From NCBI RefSeq assembly GCF_900163545.1, contig NZ_FUHW01000044.1:186001-250000 (forward strand): a stretch of 64,000 bases of DNA. The letters run 5' to 3'. Below are positions 18,019-26,659 of this stretch, in pieces; the stretch's first letter is position 1, and each line of letters starts with the position of its first letter. A program made the position numbers and the translations under genes. The notes under the pieces are model-generated. The model was not told where the DNA came from and did not search any database. It saw nothing but the letters and a program-made list of their open reading frames with translations. The stretch is from Arthrobacter rhombi (GTDB taxonomy: Bacteria; Actinomycetota; Actinomycetes; Actinomycetales; Micrococcaceae).

Positions 18019-19485
18019 TTGAGCGTGGAAGCCACCACACCGGCCGCCGTCATCGTCCTCGCAGCAGGGGCCGGAACCCGAATGAAATCCGCGAAACCGA
18101 AGATCCTGCATGAGATTGCCGGACGTTCTCTCGTCGAACATGCGATCGCCGCGGCCCAGGGGTTGCAGCCCGAACGCCTGGTAGCTGTCGTCCGCTTCGA
18201 ACGAGAAATCGTCGTCAAGCACCTGCTCGATATCGAACCGGCCATCACTATCGCCGATCAGGACGAGATCCCGGGAACGGGACGTGCTGTCCAGGTCGGT
18301 CTCGACCAGCTTCCTGGCGACCTCACGGGCACCGTGGTGGTGACCTACGGCGACGTCCCCTTGTTGACGACCGAGCTCATCGGTAGCCTCGTCGCCGCGC
18401 ACGAGAGCGAGCGTAATGCCGTGACCGTTCTGACCGCTGAACTTTCTGACGCGACCGGCTACGGCCGCATCGTGCGTTCCGCCGACGGCACCGTGGAGGG
18501 GATCGTCGAGCATAAGGACGCCACGGCAGAACAGCTGGCCATCAACGAGGTCAACTCCGGGATCTATGCCTTCGATGCCGAGGTCCTGCGCAACGCACTG
18601 GCCAGTGTCACCACCGACAACGCGCAGGGCGAAATGTATCTGACCGACGTGTTGGGTATCGCCCGCAACGACGGCGGACGCGTTGCTGCCGTGGTCACCT
18701 CGGACCGGTGGCAGGTCGAAGGGGCCAATGATCGGGCCCAGCTGTCTTCGCTGGGCAAGGAAATGAACCGGCGCATCCTCGAGCAGTGGATGCGGGCCGG
18801 TGTGACGGTCATCGATCCGCAGACTACCTGGGTCGACGCCTCGGTCGCGCTGTCCCCGGACGTGACCATTAAGCCCGGCACCCAGCTCCACGGGTCCACG
18901 GCAGTCGGTACCGGAAGTGTCATCGGACCGGATTCCACACTGACCGACACCCAAGTGGGCCAGAACGCCGTCGTCAAGCGCAGCGACGTGACGTCATCGG
19001 TCATCGCAGCCGGCGCCTCGGTGGGGCCCTTCGCCTACTTGCGCCCGGGCACGGACCTGGGCGAAGCCGGCAAGATCGGGGCCTTTTACGAAACGAAGAA
19101 TGTCACGGTCGGCCGTGGTTCCAAGCTCTCCCACCTGGGCTACGCGGGGGACGCGGAGATTGGCGAATACAGCAACATCGGTTGCGGCAACATCACCGCC
19201 AACTACGATGGCGTCAATAAGCACCGCACCGTGATCGGCTCGCATGTGCGCACCAGTTCCAACACCGTGTTCATTGCGCCCGTGAGCATCGGCGATGGCG
19301 CCTACACCGGCGCCGGGGCCATCGTGCGCAAAGACGTTCCGGCCGGGGCCTTGGCCCTGTCCGTGGCCCCGCAACAAAACAAAGAAGGCTGGACCGAGGC
19401 CAAGCGTCCCGGGAGTGCCGCCGCAGAGGCAGCTGCGCACGCCAGCCGCACCACCGATGCCAACCCACTTCCTGCCACCGACTGA
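18019..19485 (+). CDS. glmU: Bifunctional UDP-GlcNAc pyrophosphorylase / glucosamine-1-phosphate acetyltransferase
   Basis: 488 residues. The N-terminal uridyltransferase half opens LAAGAGTRMKSAKPK, the nucleotide-binding signature, with YGDVPLL and EMYLTDV further on. The C-terminal half is a left-handed beta-helix with the acetyl-CoA/GlcN-1-P site segments YLRPGTDLGEAGKIGAFYE, GEYSNIGCGNITANYDG and QQNKEGW. It makes UDP-GlcNAc for peptidoglycan and, here, possibly for the neighbouring surface polysaccharide. I chose TTG 18019 because GCAGGGAG at 18003-18010 is 8 bases away; GTG 18025 is a fallback. The tail (EAAAHASRTTDANPLPATD) is an unstructured actinobacterial-type extension. It heads the glmU-prs-rplY-pth series. 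Confidence 0.97.
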   Translation: MSVEATTPAAVIVLAAGAGTRMKSAKPKILHEIAGRSLVEHAIAAAQGLQPERLVAVVRFEREIVVKHLLDIEPAITIADQDEIPGTGRAVQVGLDQLPGDLTGTVVVTYGDVPLLTTELIGSLVAAHESERNAVTVLTAELSDATGYGRIVRSADGTVEGIVEHKDATAEQLAINEVNSGIYAFDAEVLRNALASVTTDNAQGEMYLTDVLGIARNDGGRVAAVVTSDRWQVEGANDRAQLSSLGKEMNRRILEQWMRAGVTVIDPQTTWVDASVALSPDVTIKPGTQLHGSTAVGTGSVIGPDSTLTDTQVGQNAVVKRSDVTSSVIAAGASVGPFAYLRPGTDLGEAGKIGAFYETKNVTVGRGSKLSHLGYAGDAEIGEYSNIGCGNITANYDGVNKHRTVIGSHVRTSSNTVFIAPVSIGDGAYTGAGAIVRKDVPAGALALSVAPQQNKEGWTEAKRPGSAAAEAAAHASRTTDANPLPATD

Positions 19486-19530
19486 ACCCACCAGACAGCA
19501 CGAAAACCTCCCGAGTCAGAAAGTGAACAC

Positions 19531-20511
19531 ATGAGCGAACTGCGCCACAACGTCGACAACAAGCTGGTGTTGGCCGCCGGCCGTGCACACCCGGAGCTGG
19601 CCGAAGAGATAGCCTCGGCCCTCGATACCGAACTGCTGCCCTTATCTGCCTATGACTTCGCCAACGGTGAGATCTACGTCCGCTCCGGTGAGAGCGTGCG
19701 TGGCAAGGACGTTTTCGTCATCCAAGCCCATCCGGCACCGCTGAACAACTGGTTGATGGAACAGCTGATCATGATTGATTCGATGAAGCGCGCCTCCGCT
19801 CGCCGCATCACCGTGGTCTCGCCGTTCTACCCCTACGCGCGTCAGGATAAGAAGGGTCGCGGCCGCGAGCCGATCTCGGCCCGCCTGGTCGCCGACCTCT
19901 ACCGGACCGCCGGTGCTGACCGTGTGATGAGCGTGGACCTGCACACCGCGCAGATCCAGGGCTTCTTCGACGGACCGGTTGACCACCTCTTCGCCATCCC
20001 GTTGCTCGCCGATTACATCCGCACCCGCATCGAGGTCGACAACGTCACCGTCGTCTCCCCGGATACCGGCCGCGTCCGGGTCGCCGAACAGTGGGCCGAA
20101 CGACTGGGCGGGGCACCGTTGGCCTTCGTGCACAAGTCACGTGATCTGACGGTTCCGAACCAGGCGATCTCCAAGACCGTCGTCGGACAGGTCAAGGGCC
20201 GTACCTGCGTACTGATCGACGACATGATCGACACCGGTGGCACCATCTCGGGTGCCGTGCGCGTGCTCATGGATGCCGGCGCCAAGGATGTCATCATCGC
20301 TGCCACCCACGCAGTGCTCTCCGATCCGGCAGCCCAGCGGCTCTCCGAATCGGGGGCCCGTGAGGTCGTGGTGACCAATACGCTGCCGATCCCGAATTCG
20401 AAGCGTTTCGCCCAGCTCACCGTCCTGTCGATTGCCCCGCTGATCGCCCGCGCGATCAAGGAGGTCTTCGAAGACGGATCGGTCACGAGCTTGTTCGACG
20501 GCAACGCCTAA
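19531..20511 (+). CDS. prs: Ribose-phosphate pyrophosphokinase
   Basis: 326 residues, full length for a class I PRPP synthetase. It transfers pyrophosphate from ATP to ribose-5-phosphate, giving PRPP for nucleotide, His and Trp synthesis and, in Actinobacteria, for decaprenyl-phosphoryl-arabinose routes. Signatures seen: FANGEIYVR near 48, the flexible-loop segment YARQDKKGRGREPISARLVA, DLHTAQIQGFF, and the PRPP-binding loop VLIDDMIDTGGT at about 227-238. It starts 45 bases after glmU, so the two are probably co-transcribed, and is followed by a strong hairpin terminator. Confidence 0.97.
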   Translation: MSELRHNVDNKLVLAAGRAHPELAEEIASALDTELLPLSAYDFANGEIYVRSGESVRGKDVFVIQAHPAPLNNWLMEQLIMIDSMKRASARRITVVSPFYPYARQDKKGRGREPISARLVADLYRTAGADRVMSVDLHTAQIQGFFDGPVDHLFAIPLLADYIRTRIEVDNVTVVSPDTGRVRVAEQWAERLGGAPLAFVHKSRDLTVPNQAISKTVVGQVKGRTCVLIDDMIDTGGTISGAVRVLMDAGAKDVIIAATHAVLSDPAAQRLSESGAREVVVTNTLPIPNSKRFAQLTVLSIAPLIARAIKEVFEDGSVTSLFDGNA

Positions 20512-20532
20512 AAACAACCGACGACGACGGGG

Positions 20533-20573
20533 CGGGGCCGGTTTCCACTTTCGAGTGGAAACCGGCCCCGTTT
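20533..20573 (+). terminator. Intrinsic terminator after prs
   Basis: A perfect 17-bp stem (20533-20549 with 20554-20570) closed by a TTCG loop, followed by TTT. It lies 22 bases after the prs stop and ends the glmU-prs unit. Confidence 0.9.
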
Positions 20574-20757
20574 CGTGCTGCTAGACTAGTGCGCAGTGCC
20601 CAGGCGAGGGAACTGCCGGATGTTCGTCCGGTGGCTTCCGTGATCGACAAGGCCCAACGCCCTCGGCGTCCATCCTGCGGGATCGGCTTCGCTCGGTGTC
20701 CGGACCCCGAAATGCCTGGACAGACCGCAAGAGCCCCATCATCCCAGGAGATATTCC

Positions 20758-21378
20758 ATGACTCACGACAAAGTCGTTCTGCCAGCAGAGATCCGCACCG
20801 ATTTTGGCAAGGGTGCTGCCCGCAAGGCCCGCCGCGATTACAAGATCCCCGCAGTGATCTACGGGCACGGTGCCGAGCCGCTGCACGTTCTGCTGCCGAA
20901 CCAGGAGACCACGCTGGCGGTGCGTTACTCCAACGCCCTGCTGACCATCGACGTCGAGGGCAAGACCCACTTGGCGCTGGCCAAGGACATCCAGCGCCAC
21001 CCGCTGCGCCAGACCGTCGATCACCTCGACCTGCTGACCGTGAAGAAGGGCGAGAAGGTCAACGTTGACGTCTCCATCAACCTCGAGGGTGAAGTTGCTC
21101 CGGGCGCCGTCCTGGAGGTCGATGCCTACACCGTTTACGTTGAGGCCGACGCCACCAACCTGCCCGAGCAGGTCACCGTCAGCGTCGAAGGCCGCGAAAT
21201 CGGCAACCACGTGCTGGCCTCCGATCTGGTGCTGCCGAAGGGCGTCACCTTGCTGATCGAAGAAGACACCGTCATCGCCACCATCGATGAGCCGAAGGTC
21301 CAGGATCTCGGCGACGAAGAAGAAGAGGGTGAGGCCACCGAGGCTGCCGCTCCGGCTGACGCCGAGTCTGCAGAGTAG
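20758..21378 (+). CDS. rplY: Large ribosomal subunit protein bL25, Ctc/TL5 form
   Basis: 206 residues. Residues 1-95 are the 5S-rRNA-binding L25 domain (RTDFGKGAARKARRDYKIPA, VIYGHGAEPLHV, LAKDIQRHPLRQTVDHLDLL). Residues 95-180 are the TL5/CTC beta domain, and an acidic tail (DEEEEGEATEAAA) ends the protein. It binds 5S rRNA in the large ribosomal subunit; the long Ctc form is linked to stress in Firmicutes. AGGAGA sits just before the ATG. The 184 bases after the prs terminator hold its own leader and presumably its promoter, but I see no clear -35/-10 pair. pth follows 17 bases on. Confidence 0.95.
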   Translation: MTHDKVVLPAEIRTDFGKGAARKARRDYKIPAVIYGHGAEPLHVLLPNQETTLAVRYSNALLTIDVEGKTHLALAKDIQRHPLRQTVDHLDLLTVKKGEKVNVDVSINLEGEVAPGAVLEVDAYTVYVEADATNLPEQVTVSVEGREIGNHVLASDLVLPKGVTLLIEEDTVIATIDEPKVQDLGDEEEEGEATEAAAPADAESAE

Positions 21379-21395
21379 GGAAACCACCTGCTCTG

Positions 21396-21977
21396 ATGGC
21401 AAGCAACACCTGGATCGTAGCCGGGCTCGGAAACCCCGGGCCCGGCTACGCCCGTAATAGGCATAACGTGGGCCAAATGGTCCTCAGCGAGATGGGGACC
21501 CGTCTGGGCGGCTCCTTCAAAGCGCACAAGGCCAACGCCCAGGTCCTCGAAGGGCGCCTGGGTATCGGCGGTCCCCGTCTGATTCTGGCCCAACCGATGA
21601 CGTACATGAACCTCTCGGGTGGCCCGGTCGCCGGCCTGGCCCGGTTCTTCGATGTGGATCCAGAGCACATTATTGCGATTCATGACGAAATCGATATTCC
21701 CTTCAACACCATTAAAATGAAGCTCGGTGGGGGAGAAGGCGGCCATAACGGACTCCGCGATATCTCGAAGGCCTTGTCGACCAAGGACTACTACCGGGTC
21801 CGTGTCGGCGTCGGCAGGCCTCCCGGACGGATGGAAACTGCAGACTTCGTGCTGCGAGATTTCGGCACCACCGAACGCAAGGAACTGCCCTTCCTGCTCG
21901 ATGATGCCGCCGATGCCGCGGAACTACTCATTCGCGAGGGCCTGCAGGCGGCGCAGCAGAAACATCACGGCGTCTAG
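21396..21977 (+). CDS. pth: Peptidyl-tRNA hydrolase
   Basis: 193 residues. It cleaves peptidyl-tRNAs released by stalled ribosomes. The active-site segment GLGNPGPGYARNRHNVGQM gives Asn13 and the catalytic His23; YMNLSG, HDEIDIPF and the GGGEGGHNGLRDI substrate loop follow in the expected order. Length is normal. It is 17 bases behind rplY, and the pair forms one operon, a usual actinobacterial arrangement. A hairpin with six Ts lies about 90-150 bases downstream. Confidence 0.97.
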   Translation: MASNTWIVAGLGNPGPGYARNRHNVGQMVLSEMGTRLGGSFKAHKANAQVLEGRLGIGGPRLILAQPMTYMNLSGGPVAGLARFFDVDPEHIIAIHDEIDIPFNTIKMKLGGGEGGHNGLRDISKALSTKDYYRVRVGVGRPPGRMETADFVLRDFGTTERKELPFLLDDAADAAELLIREGLQAAQQKHHGV

Positions 21978-22064
21978 CCAGCCGGTGCCCAGAAAATTCG
22001 GTCCGGTTTTTGTTTGACAACAATTTCACATACTATCAATCCATGCCATATGGCTCCCTTAAGC

Positions 22065-22127
22065 GGGGCCGGTAGCTGGAGGCCTCTGAGACTGGGCCAC
22101 CCCCATCCTGCTACCGGCCCCTTTTTT
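22065..22127 (+). terminator. Strong hairpin with T6 tract; terminator of pth or of a short RNA
   Basis: A perfect 12-bp stem (22065-22076 with 22110-22121) encloses a 33-base apical region and is followed at once by TTTTTT (22122-22127). The loop is too long for a simple terminator and can form a small inner helix from two GGCC blocks. TTGACA at 22014-22019 and TACTAT at 22031-22036 precede it, but their spacing (11) does not make a standard promoter. It may end pth transcripts or be the 3' part of a short RNA. Confidence 0.7.
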
Positions 22128-22266
22128 CATGCCCGCAGGCGGTGGGTAAGGCAGCACTGACGTGAACCCACCCACCGGACCGTGCGATCATTAGGTCATG
22201 GATTCGTTGCGGAATCCACGGGGCCGATGCCCCGCCGATCATTCCCGATCCAAGGATTTAACGAGC

Positions 22267-23592
22267 GTGGAAACAGTTACCGGCCCCCGCGGAGCGGATC
22301 AGACCGACCAGCCCCTGGCCCCGTTGGACGACACCGAAGTGCGGCGTCTGCGAGGTGACTTCACGCTGTTGGAACGCAGCATCAATTCGGTGCCCCTGGT
22401 GTATCTGGACTCCGGCGCCACCTCGCAGAAACCTCAATCCGTTCTCGATACCGAGCAACACTTCTACGAGAACTTCAACGCCGCCGTCCATCGCGGAGCT
22501 CATAGCCTGGCGGTGGAAGCCACCGATATTTATGAGGAAGCCCGTGAGAAGGCGGCACGGTTCGTGGGGGCCGCCACCGAGGAAATCGTCTGGACCTCGA
22601 ACGCGACCGAGGCGCTGAACCTGCTGACCTATTCGTTCTCCAACGCCAGCCTGGGCCGCGGCGGCGACGCCGGACGGCAGTTCGCCCTCGGCCCGGGGGA
22701 CGAGATCCTCGTCACCGAGCTCGAACACCATGCCAACCTCATCCCGTGGCAAGAACTGGCAGCGCGTACCGGTGCCAGCCTGAAATACATCCCGGTCGAC
22801 GCCGAAGGCGCCTTGCGCATGGACCTGGCGGCCCATCTGGTGGGGCCCCGCACCCGGATCGTAGCCTTCACCCACGTCTCCAACGTCTTGGGCACCGTCA
22901 CCGATGTCGCAGCACTGGTCCGCCTGGCCGCTACCGTGGGTGCCCTCACGGTCCTGGACGGCTGCCAATCGGTGCCCCACCTCCCCGTGGACGTCAAGGC
23001 GCTAGGCGTCGACTTCATGGCGTTCTCCGGCCATAAGATGCTGGGCCCCACCGGCATCGGAGCCCTCTACGGCCGCCGGGAACTACTCGATGCGATGCCC
23101 CCCTTCCTGACGGGGGGTTCGATGATCACTTCCGTCACGATGGAACGGGCCGAATTCCTGCCCGCACCCACCCGTTTCGAGGCGGGTACCCAGCGGATCT
23201 CCCAGGCCGTCGCACTAGCCGCCGCCGTGGACTACCTCGACGAGGTCGGGATGGAACGGATCGCAGCCTGGGAAGAATACCTGGGCGGACGGCTCTCCGC
23301 CGGTCTGGCCTCGATTCCGGGGATTCGCCAGCTGGGCCCCACTACGGGAGCGCGTATCGGCACGGCAACCATCGACATCCCGGGGGTTCACCCCCATGAC
23401 GTGGGACAGTTCCTGGACAGCCGTGGGGTGGCAGTACGCGTCGGACACCACTGTGCGCAACCGTTGCATCGTGCTCTGGGCGTCACGGCAAGCACCCGGG
23501 CCAGCACCTACCTCTACAACACTGCCGAGGACGTGGACACGTTCCTCAATGCGGTGGCCGATGTGCGGGGGTTCTTCGGGGTGGGCGCATGA
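22267..23592 (+). CDS. sufS: Cysteine desulfurase, SufS type
   Basis: 441 residues from GTG 22267, preceded by AAGGA; an in-frame ATG at 22198 would add 23 residues that look non-conserved. It is a PLP enzyme taking sulfur from L-cysteine for Fe-S cluster assembly. The Schiff-base Lys257 is in AFSGHKMLGPTG, PLP contacts are in TSNATEALNLL and ELEHHANLIPWQ, and Cys396 in RVGHHCAQPLHR is the persulfide-carrying residue of group II enzymes. sufU overlaps its stop by four bases. The sufBCD scaffold genes are not in the window, so this pair may supply a SUF system encoded elsewhere or a separate thiolation route. Confidence 0.93.
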   Translation: METVTGPRGADQTDQPLAPLDDTEVRRLRGDFTLLERSINSVPLVYLDSGATSQKPQSVLDTEQHFYENFNAAVHRGAHSLAVEATDIYEEAREKAARFVGAATEEIVWTSNATEALNLLTYSFSNASLGRGGDAGRQFALGPGDEILVTELEHHANLIPWQELAARTGASLKYIPVDAEGALRMDLAAHLVGPRTRIVAFTHVSNVLGTVTDVAALVRLAATVGALTVLDGCQSVPHLPVDVKALGVDFMAFSGHKMLGPTGIGALYGRRELLDAMPPFLTGGSMITSVTMERAEFLPAPTRFEAGTQRISQAVALAAAVDYLDEVGMERIAAWEEYLGGRLSAGLASIPGIRQLGPTTGARIGTATIDIPGVHPHDVGQFLDSRGVAVRVGHHCAQPLHRALGVTASTRASTYLYNTAEDVDTFLNAVADVRGFFGVGA

Positions 23593-24053
23593 GTGAGTTG
23601 GAACAGCTATACCAGCAGGTGATCCTCGACCACGCCAAACGACGTCGGGGGGAGGGACTGATCACCCCCGAGGCCGGGCATGTCTGGGGGGAGTCTCATC
23701 AGCACAACCCGGTCTGTGGCGACCAAATTCGACTTCGGGTGGAAATAGAGGACCAGACGATCACGAAGATCAGTTGGGAAGGCGATGGATGTTCGATCTC
23801 GATGGCCTCTGCCTCCGTGCTGACCGAACTGGCTGCCGGGTCCAGCAGGGGAAGCCTCGTGGAGCTGACCGACGAGTTCAGGACCCTGATGCGTTCACGC
23901 GGAAGCCTCGAAGGGGACGAGGAGGTTCTGGGGGATGCTGCGGCCTTCGCCGGGGTTTCGAAGTTCCCCGCCCGGGTCAAATGCGCGATGTTGGCGTGGG
24001 TGGCTGCCGAACAGTCGCTCCTCGACGCGGGCACCGGGCCGGCACGTCTTTAG
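23589..24053 (+). CDS. sufU: SufU-type sulfur acceptor / Fe-S assembly protein
   Basis: 154 residues of the SufU/IscU-like family. The conserved zinc/sulfur ligands are present: Cys43 and Asp45 in NPVCGD, Cys68 in GDGCSIS and Cys132 in VKCAMLAW. The 18-residue insertion between the second and third Cys regions is as in SufU. In Gram-positive bacteria SufU accepts persulfide sulfur from SufS by swapping zinc ligands. It is coupled to sufS through an ATGA overlap, in keeping with a dedicated donor-acceptor pair. Confidence 0.93.
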   Translation: MSELEQLYQQVILDHAKRRRGEGLITPEAGHVWGESHQHNPVCGDQIRLRVEIEDQTITKISWEGDGCSISMASASVLTELAAGSSRGSLVELTDEFRTLMRSRGSLEGDEEVLGDAAAFAGVSKFPARVKCAMLAWVAAEQSLLDAGTGPARL

Positions 24054-24103
24054 AGTCCCCGCCACGGCGCGCGGGAGGGGGGGGCCGGCCGTTTCCGGAC
24101 CAG

Positions 24104-24137
24104 CGGACGACGGCGGGATCCTTCCCGCCGTCGTCCG
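24104..24137. terminator. Hairpin between convergent sufU and nhaA
   Basis: A perfect 15-bp G+C-rich stem (24104-24118 with 24123-24137) with loop TCCT. It has no T tract. It sits between the convergent sufU and nhaA stops and could slow transcription from both sides. Confidence 0.65.
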
Positions 24138-24142
24138 GCGGA

Positions 24143-25474
24143 TCAGTCTTGCTGGTAGACGTCGGGGATGCCGTCAGCGTCATCGTCTCGCTGCGCTTCC
24201 AATTCCCACTTCCGGTACCTCCGGTTGCGGGGAATGAGCCAGGCGGCGCCGAGGACCGCGGCGAGCAACGAACCGGTGAGGATGGCCACCTTGGCATGTT
24301 CGTAGTGCGGGGACTCGAGCCCGAAGCTCAGCTCGGAAACCAACAGTGAGACGGTGAAGCCGATACCCGCCAGCAAGGTCACCCCGAGCAAGTCGACCCA
24401 TCGCACCGCCGGGTCGAGATTGGCATGTCGGGTTTTGGTGAGCAGGAAGGTCGAGCCCAGAATGCCGATGGGCTTGCCCAGCACCAGCCCGGCCACGATG
24501 CCCCAGACCACCGGGTCGGCCATGGCCTTGGTGATGCCTTCGACACCGCCGATGGCCACACCCGCGGAGAAGAACGCGAAGATCGGTACGCAGAAACCGG
24601 AGGACAAGGGGCGGAAGCGGTGCTCGAAACGCTCGGCGACCCCCGTACCCTCCCTCTTGTCGTGTCGGAGCACCGGGACGGAGAAGCCCAGGAGGACCCC
24701 GGCCACCGTGGCGTGGATACCCGACTGCAGCACGAAAGCCCAGGTGACGATGCCCAGCGGCAACAGGATGACCCAGGCGGTCCAGGCCCGGGTGGCGAAG
24801 TACTTCTGGTACCGGTGGGAGATGAAGAAGAACAAGGCCAAGGGAATCAGGGCCAGACCCAGGAACAGGAAATCCAGGGTGTCCGTATAGACGATGGCGA
24901 TGATCATGATGGCGATCAGATCGTCCACGACGGCCAAGGTCAGCAGGAAGATCCGCAAGGGTGAGGGAAGGCTTGAGCCGATCACCGCCAGAACGGCGAC
25001 GGCGAAGGCGATGTCGGTGGCCGTGGGGATGGCCCAGCCATGCAGTGTCGAGCCGCCCTCGCTGATGTTGAGCGCCACGTAGATCAGTGCCGGGATGAGC
25101 ACGCCGCCGAAGGCCGCGGTGACCGGGACGATCGCCTTGCTGAAATCGCGAAGGTCCCCAATCACGAATTCCTTCTTCAATTCCAGGCCAACCAGGAAGA
25201 AGAACACCGCCAACAGGCCATCGGAGGCCCAATGGCCCAGACTCAAATCGAGGTCGATCCACGGCACCGGGATATTCAGGTGCAGGTCACGTAGGGCGAA
25301 GTAGCTATCGCCCCAGGGCGTGTTCGCCCAGATAATCGCGACGGCAGCCGCGACGATGAGCACCAGTCCACCGACGGTTTCCTTGCGCAGGATCGCACCA
25401 ATACGTTGGGATTCGCGATAGCTCCCCAGACCCAGAATGGTCTGGCGTGGAGGGGCGGGTTCGGGATTGGTCAT
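24143..25474 (-). CDS. nhaA: Na+/H+ antiporter NhaA
   Basis: 443 residues with 11-12 membrane segments. NhaA swaps internal Na+ for external protons and supports salt and pH tolerance. The ion-site aspartates are present: Asp154 in PTATDIAFA and Asp184-Asp185 in [11 protein letters not shown], with the same 30-residue spacing as Asp133/163/164 of the E. coli protein. [13 protein letters not shown] near 96 and [15 protein letters not shown] in the C-terminal half are also typical. The tail ([14 protein letters not shown]) is charged and cytoplasmic. It appears to be a single-gene unit. Confidence 0.95.
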   Translation of the reverse strand: MTNPEPAPPRQTILGLGSYRESQRIGAILRKETVGGLVLIVAAAVAIIWANTPWGDSYFALRDLHLNIPVPWIDLDLSLGHWASDGLLAVFFFLVGLELKKEFVIGDLRDFSKAIVPVTAAFGGVLIPALIYVALNISEGGSTLHGWAIPTATDIAFAVAVLAVIGSSLPSPLRIFLLTLAVVDDLIAIMIIAIVYTDTLDFLFLGLALIPLALFFFISHRYQKYFATRAWTAWVILLPLGIVTWAFVLQSGIHATVAGVLLGFSVPVLRHDKREGTGVAERFEHRFRPLSSGFCVPIFAFFSAGVAIGGVEGITKAMADPVVWGIVAGLVLGKPIGILGSTFLLTKTRHANLDPAVRWVDLLGVTLLAGIGFTVSLLVSELSFGLESPHYEHAKVAILTGSLLAAVLGAAWLIPRNRRYRKWELEAQRDDDADGIPDVYQQD

Positions 25475-25547
25475 GAATCGTCCTCAACTTCGAGTGGGCA
25501 TGGTTGTTGCATTGCCGACCAGACTTCCCGGCTCACCGTCAACGATC

Positions 25548-26009
25548 CTACCGCTTCGCGCGGCGCCTGACGCAAAAAATGACGAGTGCGGTGCCCGCAT
25601 ATCCGATCACTGCACCCGCGGTATTGGCCACGATATCGGCGGCGGATGCGAAGCGGGCCGGGAGGAAGACGTATTGGGCGCTTTCCACCGCGGCGCTGGC
25701 CAGCAGCCCCGAAAAGGGGACCAGCCACCACCAGCTGCGGGGCAGAATTAAGGTGCCCAGCACACCCCAGGGGAGGAACATGACCACGTTGGCCAGCCAC
25801 TCAATCAGCTGATAGTCCACCCACAACGGGACCCCGGCGGCATGCCAGCTCTCCAACAACTTTGGCAGCGTGTCCTGGGCAGGACGGTCGACCGGGACCG
25901 GCCAGAAGACGATGAACGCCACCGCGAGGAGATAAATCGTCGCCGTGACGCCCAGCGCCACGACGCGGCGACGCCGGCCGGTGGAGGCTACTGCTTCTGG
26001 TCCAGCCAC
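25548..26009 (-). CDS. VanZ-like membrane protein
   Basis: 153 residues with four hydrophobic segments and the VanZ-family core: WLANVVMFLPWGVLGTLILP, then SAAVESAQYVFLPARFASAADIVANTAGAVIGY in outline (about 105-137). VanZ gives low-level teicoplanin resistance in enterococci; the role of the many stand-alone homologues in Actinobacteria is unknown. It starts at GTG 26009 within the 3' end of the DUF2505 gene (22-base overlap), so they are probably co-transcribed. A slightly later start cannot be excluded. Confidence 0.75.
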   Translation of the reverse strand: MAGPEAVASTGRRRRVVALGVTATIYLLAVAFIVFWPVPVDRPAQDTLPKLLESWHAAGVPLWVDYQLIEWLANVVMFLPWGVLGTLILPRSWWWLVPFSGLLASAAVESAQYVFLPARFASAADIVANTAGAVIGYAGTALVIFCVRRRAKR

Positions 26010-26488
26010 GTACGTGCTTCGCTGGTCTGCAGATTCAGGACCTTGGCCAGCATCGGTTCGGCGCTGGAAGCGATCTTGGGGCCCAGGAACGGAATCGAGG
26101 AGCTGACCTTGCCATCCAGCTCGACCGTGGTTCCCTCACTGTCGGTGATGAGCTTCTGCACAGCTGTCACGGTAACGGGGGCTCCGGCAACCTCGATCTT
26201 GATGTCTGCGGACCGGCTGCCATCGGCAGCCGGCGCCGACCAGTTCTCGCGTTGGGTGAGCGATAAGGTGGCCCCGACAAATTTTTTGACCAGATCCGGG
26301 AGCCGGTCGGTGGGGACGGTCCGGGTCGTGGTCAGGGTGAACGCCGCATCGGTGGACCCGGAGAGGGTGAAATCGTTCAAGGTGGCACCGGCACGTTGGC
26401 TAATGTGCTCGGCGAAGTCCTTCCGGGTGAAAACCCGGGTGAGGGCGTCAACGGGGTACGGCAGCGAGGTGGAAGCATTCAGCGGCAT
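25988..26488 (-). CDS. DUF2505 family protein
   Basis: 166 residues from ATG 26488, opening MPLNASTSLPYPVDALTRVF. This is the START-like fold annotated as DUF2505, common in Actinobacteria and usually a single gene of this length (TFTLTTTRTVPTDRLPDLVKK-type strand-helix pattern, FVGATLSLTQRENW, PFLGPKIASSAEPMLAKVLN). It may bind a lipid or other hydrophobic ligand, but no function is established. An open frame continues upstream to 27565, but it runs antisense through mfd and has no coding support, so the ATG is the real start. VanZ-like gene overlaps its end. Confidence 0.75.
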   Translation of the reverse strand: MPLNASTSLPYPVDALTRVFTRKDFAEHISQRAGATLNDFTLSGSTDAAFTLTTTRTVPTDRLPDLVKKFVGATLSLTQRENWSAPAADGSRSADIKIEVAGAPVTVTAVQKLITDSEGTTVELDGKVSSSIPFLGPKIASSAEPMLAKVLNLQTSEARTWLDQKQ

Positions 26489-26659
26489 GGCACTCCTGTG
26501 CTCTGGGTTCAGCGTGGATGGCGTCGTGCGCCGGCCCGGGAGGCACAGCGCGGTCTGGGACCATGCTACGGGTCCGGAGGTGAATCGCGGTAAGCTGGCA
26601 CCCTCCCCGGGATCCAGTATGGATTCCGGGCTTTTGTGCTGTTTCCCGGAAGGAACCCC

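Noticed and set aside
17611-18954. 447-codon - strand frame antisense to glmU
   Set aside because: It is a shadow of a highly conserved gene in G+C-rich DNA and matches no family.
22040-22127. Actinobacterial 6C RNA
   Set aside because: The candidate has only one run of five Cs and a single main hairpin, while 6C RNAs have two hairpins with longer C runs in the loops.
24104-24137. Regulatory operator between sufU and nhaA
   Set aside because: The long G/C stem sits between two convergent stops, so a terminator is the simpler reading.
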